DNA of 64,000 nucleotides from Dipteronia dyeriana (Eukaryota; Streptophyta; Magnoliopsida; Sapindales; Sapindaceae), in the NCBI GenBank assembly GCA_032871835.1, contig CM065297.1:31753598-31817597 (forward strand). Direction: 5' to 3'. This document shows positions 45,276 to 58,135 of this stretch, piece after piece; the first letter of the stretch is position 1, and every line of letters starts with the position of its first letter. The translations under genes were made by a program, and so were the position numbers. The notes beneath the pieces were generated by a model that worked only from the letters and a program-made list of their open reading frames with translations, did not search any database and was not told where the DNA came from.

Positions 45276-46310
45276 CCAATGATCCAATCCTGGGTTGGAC
45301 TAGTATCTACTTACTATTCCCACTGTATAGCAGATGCCCGGTCTAGTGCATAACATAGCATACATGAGACTACCTACTGTCGATGCATAAGGTACACGTC
45401 TTATATCCTCAACTTCTTGAGGTGTCTTAGGACACTGTTCCTTAGACAAGTGAACTCCATGCCTGGAAGGTAAATTGCCTCTCTTGGAGTTCTGCATCAA
45501 AAATCGCATAAGAATCTTATCGATATATGATGCCAGAGACAGTGCTATGAGTTTGTTCTTACTATCCCTTATAAGTTGGATCCCTAAAACATAACTCACA
45601 TCTCCCAAATCTTTCATTTGGAATTGGCTAGCTAGCGAGCCCTTTACATCAGACAATTATCCCACATCATTCCCAATGAATAGGATATCATCTACGTATA
45701 GGACTAAGAAAACTACTTTCTTGTCAATGATACGCTTGAAGACACAAGACTCATCGACATTCTGCTCGAAGCCATAGGTTTTGATCACATCATCAAACCT
45801 AATATTCCAATATCTAGATGCTTGCTTAAGTCCATAGATGGCCATTTACAGCTTGCAAACCTTTTGCTCTTGATCTGGAGATACGAATCCCTTTAGTTGC
45901 ATCATATAAATGCTCTCGTCAAGATTGACATTCAAGAATGCAGTCCTGACATCAATCTGCCAAATTTCGTAATCAAAATTAGCAGCAATAGATAAGAGAA
46001 TCCTAATAGCCTTAAACATAGCTACTGGCAAGAAGGTCTCTTCATAATCGACCCCCTCTTTCTAGGTATAACCCTTTGCCACTAGCCTTGCCTTGAAGGT
46101 CTCTACCTTCCCGTCTACTCCTCTCTTTCTCTTATAGACCCACTTACACCTTATGGGTTTTACCTCATTCGGTAAGGCTACAAGATCCCAAACTGAGTTA
46201 GAGTACATGGACTCCATCTCGAGATTCATGGTTTTAAGCCATTCCTCTTTATCAGGATCTTCCATTGCATTCTTAAATGTCAATGGATCATCAACATTAT
46301 CAGCAGAGAA
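45276..46310 (-). pseudogene. Copia-2 reverse transcriptase
   Basis: Open pieces 46062-46283, 45846-46031, 45657-45845 and 45300-45656 are contiguous in the protein and separated by stops. Motifs: CKWVYKRKRG, DVRTAFLNVNLDE, YGLKQASRYWN, YVDD at 45687-45698 and GDVSYVLGIQL. A TAG at 45300-45302 replaces the Gln expected before SNPGLDHW. The Gypsy-C2 insertion follows HW. Inactive. Confidence 0.9.
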
Positions 46311-46349
46311 AACACCTTATCCCTTACCTATACCTAAATAGCGTTCAGG

Positions 46350-47357
46350 TCATCTCACAACCCTCTCACTACGCTTAGCTGGTAGTGTATCATGATCAGG
46401 AAGCATCTGACTCTCAGATGTTTGTGGATCAACAACTCTTATTGATAAAGCACTAGTCTCACCAGGCTCCAACTTATTTAATACAATCTTAGAACGAGGT
46501 TTATGGTCACTAATATAATTATCCTCAAGAAACGTTGAATTTATAGATACAAATACTTTGTTGTCTTCGGGACTATAGAAGTGTCCACCTCTAGTCTCCT
46601 TGGAGTATCCTACAAACAGGCAGACAACAAACTTAGAGTCTAGCTTTCCACTTCTATTCTTCAGCACATGTGCTGGACACCCTCATATGCGAAAATGTCA
46701 TAAACTAGCTTTACTACCATTCCACAACTTTAGGGGAGTCTTAGGAACAAATTTGGATGGCACCACATTCAAAATGTTTGCCGCTGTTTGTAACGCATTT
46801 CCCTAGAAGGAATTTGTTAATTATAAGAAACTAATCATAGATCTCACCATTTCCATTAGGGTTCTATTTCTCCTCTCCGCTACACCATTTTGTTGAGGTG
46901 TATCGGGAGCTGTGAGTTGGGAAACTATTCCGTGCTCGACCATGAAGTCTTCGAACTCTTGGTCAAGGTACTCACCTCCACGATCCGATCATAGTGACTT
47001 GATAGTCCTACCTAATTGATTCTCAACTTCAACTCGGAGTTCTTTAAACTTTTCAAATGCTTCTGACTTTCGTTGCATCAGATAAGCCTATCCGTATATT
47101 GAGTAGTCATCTATAAAGGTGACATAATACTCAGAACCACCATTAACTTTAACATTCATCGGTCTGCAGACATCTGTATGTATAATCTCTAACCGTTCTT
47201 TAGCTCTAAGCCATTTTCTAGTAAAAAATCTCTTAGTCATCTTACCTTCCAGACAAGATTCGCAGACAGGTAAGGTGTCAACCTTTAACTCACTTAAAGG
47301 TCCGCTTTTTACTAGTCTGTCTATCCGGTCAAGGTTGATATAACCAAGCCTTAGATG
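46350..47357 (-). pseudogene. Copia-2 integrase
   Basis: Minus-strand motifs in order: CESCLEGKMTKRFF (zinc region), IHTDVCRPM (first Asp), DRGGEYLDQEF (second Asp, preceded by a stop), TPQQNGVAERRNR (third acid), then the C-terminal open frame 46350-46667 (LFVGYSKETRGG). The Copia-2 copy keeps the VAERRN site in frame, unlike Copia-1. Several stops break it. Confidence 0.88.
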
Positions 47358-48443
47358 CTAAAGATATGTGTCATTATCTGGAGAAAACTTATGTCGTTTA
47401 GTTTTTGGTTTTTCAGCCTTAAACATTTCGGTGTTGAGCAATGTAGTATGTATTAATGATCTTAACACATACAAATTGTTTTCATTAATTCCTAAACAAA
47501 TATTCAAACCATTTTTTCCAATAATAATAGACTTATTATTAAAAGAAACGGAAAACGATTGTTCTAACAATTTATAAACGGAAATCAAATTCCGTGTAAA
47601 TCCAGAAATATAAAAAACAATGTCCAACAATATATAATTATTACAAAAACGCAATCTAATTACGCCCACTGCTCGTGCCGACACGACATCCCCTGACCCC
47701 ACACATATTGAGAAGGCTCCATCCTCTAGTTGTGTCTAAGAATCAGACCATTGCAAAAAAGAACAAACATGGTTAATGGCCTCTGAATCAACTATCCAAG
47801 GTGAAGAATCAACTTCCACTAAACATGACTCAAGAACAAGTAAATCATATTTACCTTTCTTAGACTTCTTCTTGTTTTGGGCTTTCTTGGGTTTGGACTT
47901 ACCCTTCACCTTCCCAGCAGATCTCTTCCTCTTCTTATTATTGAAAAAAGATGGTTCAGCAACATTTGCCTCACTGGTCTTACCCTTGCAGTCCTTAGTC
48001 AAGGACTCAAAGGTAGTGAGCTCAATGAGTAACTGTGTGAGATTGAACCTTAACTTGTTCATCTCGTAGTTACTCTTAAACTGATTGAAACTCTTTGGAA
48101 GAGTCATCAGTATGATGCTAACTTGACTAGGTTTGTCAATGGCCCCTCTATTAACTTCTGTTGTATTGAAGTAGAACATAATGCTCAGGACATGTTCCCG
48201 AACTGACGTACCTTCCTTCATGCGAGCGAGCATATCAGAACGAACAGATTCTTGTCACTTTTGCTCAGAAGGCTGCTCGAACATAGCTTGCAATGACTCC
48301 ATGATTTCGAATGCTGAAGTCATTGCTTCGTTCTTTGTGACAAGCACATCTGTCATAGAAGCTAACATATATGACATCCATTGAGCAAATGACATACGTA
48401 TGCATGACAATGCTTTTATCATCACATAATATAAAGTATACAT
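47358..48443 (-). pseudogene. Copia-2 gag and protease
   Basis: Gag (48443 to about 47850) shows MKEGTSVREHVLSIM, LPKSFNQFKSNY and a Lys-rich end (KKRKRSAGKVKGKSK). The capsid N-terminus is missing and no CCHC knuckle is seen. Protease follows: PWIVDSEAINHVC at about 47765-47800, where the usual DSGA box has Glu for Gly, then linker 47358-47702. A stop interrupts after LEDG. Confidence 0.82.
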
Positions 48444-48667
48444 GAATTGACCGAGTACTGTGGATTATTTAACCTAAAAAATTAGAATCTAAAATTACAA
48501 AATACCCCCAAGGCATTCCTTGGTCTTCTTGTAATTTTCGAGTCTTCCAGTCTCTTTAGGTCACTCCGATTCATCTCATGAATCTATCTTCGTGAATTTT
48601 CCAGGTCTTCAATATAGGTTACAATTTTTTTTTATAATACAATAACAGAAATAATAATAATAATAAT

Positions 48668-48698
<31 letters not shown>

Positions 48699-48883
48699 CC
48701 CATAAACCCAAAATCCATAGTATCATTTAATTAACGATCAATCATGTTTTTATAAATTAAAAAATATAATATACATACAAAAACATCATACAGTCAATTT
48801 AAACCGTACCTACACAATCATACATACAGGAGCATTGAAAACAATTTCCTGTTTCGAAAAAAAAACTTGGTTCTGATACCAAT
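48444..48883 (-). other. Copia-2 leader and primer-binding site
   Basis: Leader with an A-rich run (48655-48690). The primer site 48871-48883 reads ATTGGTATCAGAA on the minus strand. No gene; the frame at 48810-48998 crosses into the LTR. Confidence 0.85.
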
Positions 48884-51081
48884 TGTTGGAACCCCGTTCA
48901 CCGATAACGCAGCTGAAATGAGTTTTAAATTTTTTATACATATCATAAAATGATCTGGAACTAGTGAACTTGAGAACATAATTATTTTCGAAACTCATAC
49001 ATATAAATTATTACAATAATAAATAAATATGTATACACAGAAAATTGAATTCAATATATTTAGAAGATTAAATAGAACCATATCAACGTTTGGAGACTCC
49101 TTCACTTTTCGATATGCTCATAGTCTGTACCAGTGATCTTCCTCGCTATATCCTGGGATTGATAACTGCGTGTAGGCACGTCACGGGCTCGGTATCTTAG
49201 AATGGAGGATTAAGGAAAACTAAAAAACTCTTTCTTTATTTCACTATACAACACTTGCACTATTTGCATATGCAAACTTTGATATATGTGTTGATATGTG
49301 TTTTACGTACATCCTAATTGCTTCAAAAGGCAAAAATGATCTGCGCCTAATTTTTTTTTAAGTAAAAGACCTGATGCATGCGTTGATAAACTTGATAACC
49401 AAACAAAACTATCTCTCTTTCTATCTTTTTGTGAGTTGAACCAATTCACCTGCACACAATACCAAAAAAACAAGCCAAAACTCATTTGACTTTTTTTTCC
49501 TCTTTTTAACATCATGCACACACGTGCACTTAAGCAAAGTTGATAGTCAAAATGCATGTGTTGTTCTTTTTGTAATCACAAATATATCTTATTTTATTTA
49601 AACCAAAAACTTTTTTAATAAAATCAAATCTTTGATTCGGTTTTTATAAATAATAATATATATCATATATATTTAAAAAAATTTAAAAATTTAAAAAAAT
49701 CTGATCAAATCTAATTTGAATTTTAAAATCTTTCAAATAAAAAATTTGAATTTTAAAATCTTTCAAATAAAAAAAATCTGATCAAATCTTTTATTTGATT
49801 TTATTTTTGAATTCAAATTATTTAAATTCAAAAATAAAATATTTAATTTAATAAAAATAAAATAATCACATTATCTTATTTTATTCAAAAAAAAATATCA
49901 ATATACACCTTCCATTTACTAATTAATAACAAAATTAAATAATCTTGTTATTTAATTTATTCAATCACCATCATTCATTAATTAAAGAATCTCAATATTT
50001 AATTAATTCCCGAATAAATACGGGTCACTTTGTCACACAATTAATTGGACAATCCAATTAATTAACCGTGACCCGTGTTACGTAAATCGATCGGGCTAGC
50101 AAGAGGACCTAATAGACCCACAGTATTTTGAGCTCCAATAATCCTCGGAATCATTAATTAAACTCTTTAATTAATATTTCTTGATTATTAACTCCGGTGT
50201 TATTCCACTAAAAACCCAAAGCTACTCTCTCTCAACTGCAGACGCTTTTACATAGACCAATATAACTCGGTGTCCATCGATATAGCTATCACATATGGTG
50301 TGATCCTCCACAGTAGTTCATAATTAGAGTTGGGTCATAATGCCCGTTTAACATATATCCTTTAAGTACCGTTAATTCTCTAATGAACAATAAATCCTAT
50401 TTCCTCACGGAATTAGGAGAGCGCTCATATAATCTGAGCCCCGAATCAACCCTTAAGAGAACTACCATCTACTTCTCACAAGAAAGTGGATTCCACTATT
50501 GTGTACAAACATTCATAGCCACAAGCCAAACCGTAATCCCAACATACGGATTATATTGATCAGAAAATGCATCTGACCTCACCCATGGTACATCAAAGAC
50601 CACGATCTAACCTGAAGGAGTCGATAAGACACTCAGGATTAAGATCACCCACATATAGCCATCATTAGTTGATATATATGAATCTCACCGGTAAACGGAC
50701 CTTGGTGAGAGATTCATATAGATCATTACCCAGTCCTATATGATCACATCATACAAGGTGTCTCCATTCTCATATCTCATACAAATGATTTAGGATAAAA
50801 TCACCGTACATTACGGAATGGACCGCAACTATAGATTAACCACAAATAAAGTATCTAGCGTTATTTACTATCTATGGACTCTTTAGATTGCATGTCTCTT
50901 ATTGTATCCATCTGTATATGACACTCATATACACAGTTCGAGATTACATCCGCTAATCTTGGATGTTAAATATATGCACATCTTATAAAATAAACAATAC
51001 AACAAAAATGAATTGAACTTTTCTTTTATTTATTTCATAAATCCATTTACAGATTATATCTTTATGGTATAAACCCCAACA
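48884..51081 (-). repeat. Copia-2 5' LTR
   Basis: 2198 bp with intact TG...CA ends. It contains AT-rich U3 and the same short ORF as the other LTR (49303-49557, not a gene). It is an inverted copy of the family solo LTR starting at 52703. Confidence 0.95.
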
Positions 51082-51086
51082 CCACC

Positions 51087-52697
51087 AAGCTCGATGCTCT
51101 AACTCAATAGGGAGGTGACATGATTTTCCAAAAACTAATATGTATGGGCTCATCTTAATGGGAGTTTTATAAGCTATTCGGTAAGACTATAATGCATCAT
51201 TCAATTTAGTTGACCAATCTCGCCTTGTAGAATTAACTGTCTTCTAAAAGATATATTTAATATGTCTATTGCTCACCTCAACCTGACCAGAATTTGTGGG
51301 TGATATGGCATGGTTATCTTGTGATGGACTCCATATTTCTTCATGAGTTTGTCAAACACACGATTGCAAAAATGACTACCGCCATCACTAATTATCACTT
51401 TTGGAACCCCAAACCTGGCCAAGATATTCTCTTTTAAAATTTTAACCACTACCATGATGTCATTTGTTCTTGTAGCACTTGCTTCTACCCATTTAGAAAT
51501 ATAATCAATTGTCATAAGAATGAAATGGTTTCCAAATGAGGATGGGAAGGGCCCCATAAAGTCTATTCCCCATGTGTCAAACATTTCCACTACCAAAATT
51601 CCCTTTTGAGGCATCTTATCTCTTTTCTCGATATTCCCTGTGCGGTGGCATCTATCGCACGTTGCACAAAACTGAAAAGCATCCTTAAAAAGCGACTCCC
51701 AAAAGAACCCAGATTGAAGCACTTTCAATACAATTTTTCTTCCATTATAATGCCCTCCACATTGCATATCATGGCATAATTACAAGAAGTCTCTCTGTTT
51801 AGACTCCGACATACACCTCCGAATCACCTGGTCAGGATCATGCTTAAACAAATATGGCTCATCCCAAAAGTATTGTCTTGCTTTTACTAAGAACCGTTTC
51901 CTTCCTTATGAATCTAACTCTAGTGGGAGGACCCCGTGGGTCAAATAGTTAGCCAATTCAGCATACCAAGGCTCCTCATTATGCACCACCCACAACTACT
52001 CGTATGGGAAATTCTCTCTTAATGGGATCTCTTCTGCTTCTAACAAACCTTGACGAACCAATCTACTAAGATGATCTGCTACCACATTTTCACAACTCTT
52101 TTTGTCTCTGATCTCTATATCAAATTCTTGTTGCAACAGGACCCATCTGATCAACATAGGCTTCGAGTCATTTTTCTATAATAAATACCGAAGTGCTGCA
52201 TGGTCTGAATACAGTATCACTTTTGCACAAACAAGGCACTGCCTGAACGTTTCTAATGTAAAAATCATAGCTAACAACTCTTTCATTGTTGTTGAATATT
52301 TCAATTGGGCGTCATTCAAGGTCCGTGAGGCATAGTATATCACATGAGGGGCCTTGTCAATCCACTGCCTCAAAACTGCACCTACTGTATAATCTGATGC
52401 ATCACACATCAGTTCAAAAGGTAACTCCCAATTAGGCGGTGCCATTATTGGTGCCGATGTTAGAGCCAATTTCAGTAACTCAAATGCCTCCAGACACTTG
52501 TCATCAAATGCAAATTCCTTATCTTTTTAAAGAAGTTCACATAATGGTCTAGAAATCTTTGAGAAATCTTTTATGAATCTCCTGTAAAATCCTGCATGAC
52601 CCAGAAATGACCTAATGTCCTTCACAGACCTAGGTGGAGGCAAGCTCTTTATCACTTCAACTTTAGCCTTATCCATCTCAATTCCCCTACTGGCGAT
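51087..52697 (-). pseudogene. Gypsy-A RT end, RNase H and integrase core
   Basis: From 52697 leftwards: [29 protein letters not shown] (RT end), RNase H with ELMCDASDYTVGAVL, TTMKELLA and LYSDHAAL (52176-52469), a region with several stops, then integrase 51273-51767. Integrase shows CDRCHRTGNIEKRD, DTWGIDFMGPF (first Asp) and IISDGGSHF (second Asp). After PYHPQ the frame is degraded up to the Copia-2 insertion at 51086. Athila-like by motif. Confidence 0.9.
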
Positions 52698-52702
52698 AAT
52701 GT

Positions 52703-55700
52703 TGTTAGGGTTTATGCTCTAAAAATGTAATTTTGTAAATGGATTTATGAAATAAATAAAAGAAAATTTTAATTCATTCTTGACGTGTTGTTTATTTTAT
52801 CACTTGTGCATATATTTAACATCCAAGATTATCAGATGTAATCTCGAACTGTGTATATAACTGTCATATACGGATGGATATAGTAAGAGACGTGCAATCT
52901 AAAGAGTCCATATATAAAGATGTATACTTTATTTGTGGTTAATCTATAGCTGTGGTCCATTCCGTAATGTACGGTGATTCTATCCTAAATCCTTCATATG
53001 AGATATGGGAATGGAGACACCTTGTATGATGTGATCATATAGGACTGGGCCATGATATATATGAATCTCTCACCAAGATCCGTTTACCGATAAGATTCAT
53101 ATATATCAACTAATGATGGCTCTATATGGGTGATCTTAATCCTAAGTGTCTTATCGATTCCTTTAGGTTAGATCGTAGTCTTTGATATACCATGATTGAG
53201 GTCGGATGCATTTCTTGATCAATATACTCCGTATGTTGGGATTGTGGTTTGGCTTGTGGCTGGGAATGTTTGTACATAATAGTGGAATCCACTCCTTCTT
53301 ATGAGAAGTAGATGGTAGTTTCTGTTAGGATTATGCTCGATAGCAAGAGTGTAATATTTTAATTAACAATCTTTTCATATGAATAAAGTGATTTATAGTT
53401 TAACAAATCTTATAGCATTTATAGTTTAATTATTATAATTGTCAAAAGTAAATAATCATAAGGTCAAAAGACTATGAGAAAAGAAGAATTGTTCATACAT
53501 CTAGATATGTATGAGGTAGACACAATTCTTTAGTTAGTCTTGAATAATATTCACAACTTAAGATAAAAGGTTGGGCGCCTTTTTCTTGTCAAAGTTGTCG
53601 ATTCTTTTGCTAGCATTTGAGTGAGATCAAATGTGTTATAATGAGTCTAAAATCATCAAAGTGTGGTGTCTTTGAGCAAAAGAATCTAGTGCACTGGGTG
53701 CATTGAATAGGATCAAAATGAAATACTTTATCTAGAACTGTCAATGGATAAAAGTTTTCATTTGAAGACAATCGGAGAGTCTATCTCAATCCTGAGATAA
53801 ATGATGGACTTATGGTTGCAAGTGTTATCATTTGAGCTATCAATGAGTACGATTATATAGCATAGTCTATCCTCGATAGTTTGGTGGTATTCATTTGTTA
53901 ATCGATAGAGGACTTCATTTATAGATATGGACATCGTGGCTCCATTTATTGAATGAGAGTAGAATATCATCATATGGATGTTTTGAGGTATTGGATATTA
54001 AATCTTAACGTTAAGTTTTCAATAGTGTCTATTGAAACATGGCTTCTGGACAAGTCAAAATATCCAAGTTCAAAATGTGGTCATATGAGTAAATATGGTA
54101 ACTTGGAGAGCTATATGCGGTCTATGAGCTCTTGGCGATTACTGGTATTCTTCACAAGGATATACTTTCTCCAATAAGGTTGTCTAGGGGTATGAATGAG
54201 TAACATCAACTTATTCTATCTTTATTTAAGAGTTCAATTTTAGTTCTTTAGTAGAATGAACTAAAATTAAATAGATCGGACCTAAGTGAATCATTTATTG
54301 ATTGTGATTGGGTTGTGTCTATTGGAGCTTAAATTTAGATAGCCCGCCAAGATCCTCAATCCACATGAACTTACATGGATCACTTGATATATTCTACAGG
54401 ACCAATTTAGGGGTCCATCTAGAATTGTAATAAGGCATGAGTACTTGTTTCTTTTTGTAAGAATAACTCTAGTTCACATGTGGACTTTTTATTTATGTCC
54501 AATAGATTTAATAAAATAAGAAAAATAATATATGGCCCTTATATATGGTATGGGCAGCAAAGGCTATTAAAAATAGCTTAAATATATTATTTTTATTTTA
54601 TTATTTAATTAAATAGAATTTAATTAATTTATTGATTAATAAATTATTTAATTAAAAGTTAAAATCTTTTTCCTAGTAGGAGATGGTCTCTTAAAACTAT
54701 ACTATTGTTGGTAGTATAGTTAATGTTAAAGACTATATTTGATAAGTAGATAAATAAAAAGAATTATTTATCTAATCAAATTAGAAAGTCTTTAATATGG
54801 TTACAAATACACTATTAAGTTGGATTAGGTACCTTGTTGTTAGGATATAATTCTTTTTTGAAAAGGATTTTTAACCACCAAGTAAATCTACTTAAGGAAA
54901 TGATTCTTAACTACCAAGTAATCATTCTTAGGAAAAGAATAAACTCTCCTAATCTATATTAATGAGAAATTAGGCCAGCCCATATGGATATAGGAGAAGT
55001 TAGATTTCCATTTAGATAAGGATTATTAACTACCAAATAAATCCACCTAAAGAAAGGATTCTTGCCAACCAAGTAAATCCTTCCTAGGAAAGGATTTATG
55101 ATCCTATATATATGTGTGTGTGATTTTTGGCCAGCCCTAAGAATTCTATGATGAAAATTTCGGTCATGCTAGGTAATTTTCAAGAGAGAATTTGGTATAG
55201 CAAGAGAGAATTTTGATGGAGAATAATTAGTTTTTGCTCCAGACAAAATTCAATCAACTCATAGAAAAAGGGTGTGGAATTCGGCCAAGGAGAAAAGAGA
55301 AAAAGAGAATGTTTTGTTTTCGATAGTACACTAGCATCCTTTACATCAAAAGGGTTTTGTGTACAACATCGAATCAAGGTTCACGCGAGTTTTAATCAAA
55401 TTGATTGATAATTCACAAGTGGCTGGACGTTCTTGATTTTTCTCTTGGAGGATATTTGTAACTAACAACGAAATAGATTTTGTTTGTTTCCATCCTCAGG
55501 TATACAATTTAAAGAAAGGGAGTCCACATTCCTAGGTGATTCACGTTCGTGATTGGATTGGAAAATCTTACGAAATCAATTTGGCGCTTGTTCAATCATC
55601 ATGAGAAAAAGGTACGACTAAGGTTCTCATTGCATAAAAGGGAAAAAAAATTATTTATACGCAAACCCTAATTTTCGATTTTATCACACTTCCGTTGCGT

Positions 55701-57175
55701 TTTGAACTGTTTTTTCCCTTCAGTTTCCTTAAAGGTTGGTTTGGGGCTTGGATAATATGAGCGCTCTCCTAATTCTGTAAGGAAATAGGATTTATTGTCT
55801 GTTAGAGAATCAACAGTGCTTAAAGAATATATGTAATTAGAGGGGTATAACAGACAATATGACCCAACTCTAATTATGAACTACTGTGGAGGATCACACC
55901 GTGTGTAATAGCTATATCGATGGACACCGAGTTATATCGGTCAGTGTAAAAGCATCTGCAGTTGAGAGAGTGCAACTTCAGGATTTTAGTGGAATAACAC
56001 CGGAGTTAATAATCAAGAATTATTAATTAAATAATTTAATTAATGATTCCGATGATTATTGGAGCTCAAAATGTTATGGGTTCATTAAGTCTCCTTGGTA
56101 GCTCGATCGATTTAGGTAACAAGGGTCACGGTTAAGTAATTGGATTGTCCAATTAATTGTTTTACGAAAGTGACACGTATCTATTTGAGAATTAATTGAA
56201 TAATGAGATTATTTGATTAATGGATAATGGTGATTATATAAATTAAATAATTAGATTATTTAATTATATTATTAATCACTAAATTGAGGGTGTATGTTGA
56301 TATTTATTTTTGAATAAAATAAGATAATATAATTATTTTATTTTATTAAATTAAATATTTAATTTTTGAATTTAAATATTTTGAATTCAAATAAAATCTA
56401 AACAAAGATATGTGATATATTTTTTAAAATAGTTTTTTTTTTAAAATATGATAAGTTTTTTTTAAAAAAAAAACGAATCACAACACCATATCATATATAC
56501 ATTATATTGATAAAAGCCAATAAAAGATATCATAAAAAAAAAAGGGATTTCATTTTTTTTAAGAAACTAATATATATGATATTGATGTTTATTAAAAAAA
56601 AAAAGAACTCTCGTTGATACACGCATAAGGGTCTTTTGTTTTTGAAAAAAAAAACAAAACAAGTGGGTGCTTGAGATCAACAAACCACAAAAGAGAAGAA
56701 AAAGGAAAAGTTTGATATACCAAAAATCAGAGTATGTGCAAGTCGTTGCACTAAAAGCATAAATAAATAATATATTATTATTTCGCTTAAAACTACTAGA
56801 AGTGTTCTACGCAGTTTTCTTTGAGGAAGAAAAATTTTCTTCAACCTTCTCTACATCATCTTAAGTTTCTGAGTCAGTAATGCACCCACACGTAGTTACC
56901 AATCCCGAGATATAGTGAGGAAGATCAGTGGTACAGACCAGGAGCATATCATAAAGTGAAGGAGCCTCCAAACTTTGGTAAGCTTCTATATTCTTCTCAT
57001 CATATTGATTTCAATTTCCTGTATATAAGTATATTTATTATTGTAATAATTTTATATGTTTTAGTTCCAAAAATAATTACGATCCCAAGTTCACTGGTCC
57101 CGGATCAATTATGATCTGCATAAAAAAATTTAAAAATAGATTTTCGCTTCCTTACTAGTGAACGGGGTTCCTAAA
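52703..57175 (+). mobile_element. Solo LTR of Copia-2 family, with a nested solo LTR
   Basis: The outer parts 52703-53322 and 55728-57175 together form one LTR of about 2.07 kb, homologous to the Copia-2 LTRs but in plus orientation. Identical aatgt flanks it (52698-52702 and 57176-57180). Removing it restores the Gypsy-A RT frame (KGIVLGHIIASRGIE). The right end reads TTCCTAAA where CA is expected. The nested insert is 53323-55722. No internal retrotransposon sequence remains. Confidence 0.94.
53323..55722 (+). mobile_element. Solo LTR of Copia-1 family inside the Copia-2-family solo LTR
   Basis: 2400 bp from TGTTAGGATTATGCTC to TTTTCCCTTCA. It matches Copia-1 LTR 5488-7713 in reverse. Flanked by gtttc at 53318-53322 and 55723-55727, a perfect target duplication. 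It has a single copy of the 59-bp segment that is duplicated in Copia-1. The ORF 53758-53973 corresponds to 7064-7279. Confidence 0.96.
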
Positions 57176-57180
57176 AATGT

Positions 57181-58130
57181 GCCCTAAAACAATTCCCTTC
57201 TGAACCATGAAATGACATTTCTCCTTATTCAAAACCAGGTTGCTTTCCTTACACCTCCTCAAAACCGAAGACAAATTTTATAAGTATATACTGAAGGAAT
57301 CACTGCAGACTAAGAAATCATCCATGAAGACTTCTATGATCTCTCCTATCATATCCGAAAAATGGAAGTCATGCACCTCTGGAAAGTTCCTGGAGCGTTG
57401 AAAGCCCAAAAGGCATTCTTCTATAGGCGAAAGTGCTAAATGGACATGTGAAGGTCGTCTTCTTCTGATCCTCTGGAGCTATGGCTATCAAATTATAGCC
57501 TGCCTACCCATCCAAAAAACAATAAAAATTGTGCCATGCCAATCGTTCTAAAATCTGGTCAATGAATGGCAAAGGGAAATGATCCTTCTTGGTTGCCATG
57601 TTCAATTTCCTATAATCTATGCGCACATGCCAACCTGTCTAAAGCCTTTGGGCTACCATCTCCTTCTTCTCATTGTTCACCATTGTAATTTCTGACTTTT
57701 TTGGCACAACATGGATTGGGCTCACCCACTTACTATCTGTGATCGGATATATGATCCCGACATTCCATAGCTTTAAAACTTCCTTCTTGACAACCTCTTT
57801 CATAATAGGATTCAATCGTCTATGTGCTTCCCTATATGGCTTAGCATATTCTTCCAAAAAATTATATGCATGCAAGAAGTAGGAATAATTCCTTTTATGT
57901 CTTCAATAATCCATCCCATAGCTTCCCTATGTTCTCTTAACACCTGAAGTTATCTATTCTCCCGAGATTCCTCTATGCCTGCAGAAATGATTACCAGATC
58001 CCTCTTCCTTTCATTAAGGTAAACATACTTCAGCTCTATTGGCAGTGGCTTCAATTCTAGCTCTTGGGGTTTCTCTTCTAAGGCTTCATTTACCTCCCGT
58101 CTCAATTCATCTAAATTGACTTTCATATCC
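57181..58130 (-). pseudogene. Gypsy-A reverse transcriptase, N-terminal and central part
   Basis: From right to left: REAHRRLNPIMKEVVKKEV, SKWVSPIHVVPKKSE, WHVRIDYRKLN, DHFPLPFIDQ, YRRMPFGL and VFMDDF (FMDD at 57317-57328, equivalent to YxDD), ending in KGIVLG at the solo LTR. At least three stops and frameshifts, and a deletion around the APATFQRCM motif. Motifs are typical of Athila-type RT. Confidence 0.9.
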
Positions 58131-58135
58131 TTTAT

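Larger units (their letters stand above)
40377..51081 (-). mobile_element. Copia-2: Tork/Angela-like copia element in Gypsy-A integrase
   Basis: Minus-strand element with LTRs 40377-42604 and 48884-51081 and identical ccacc at 40372-40376 and 51082-51086. The order read on the minus strand is primer site, gag, protease, integrase, RT, a nested Gypsy-C2, RNase H. The LTRs differ at many places (about 30 in the first 320 bases by eye), so it is clearly older than Copia-4. It is related to Copia-1 in pol. Confidence 0.96.
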
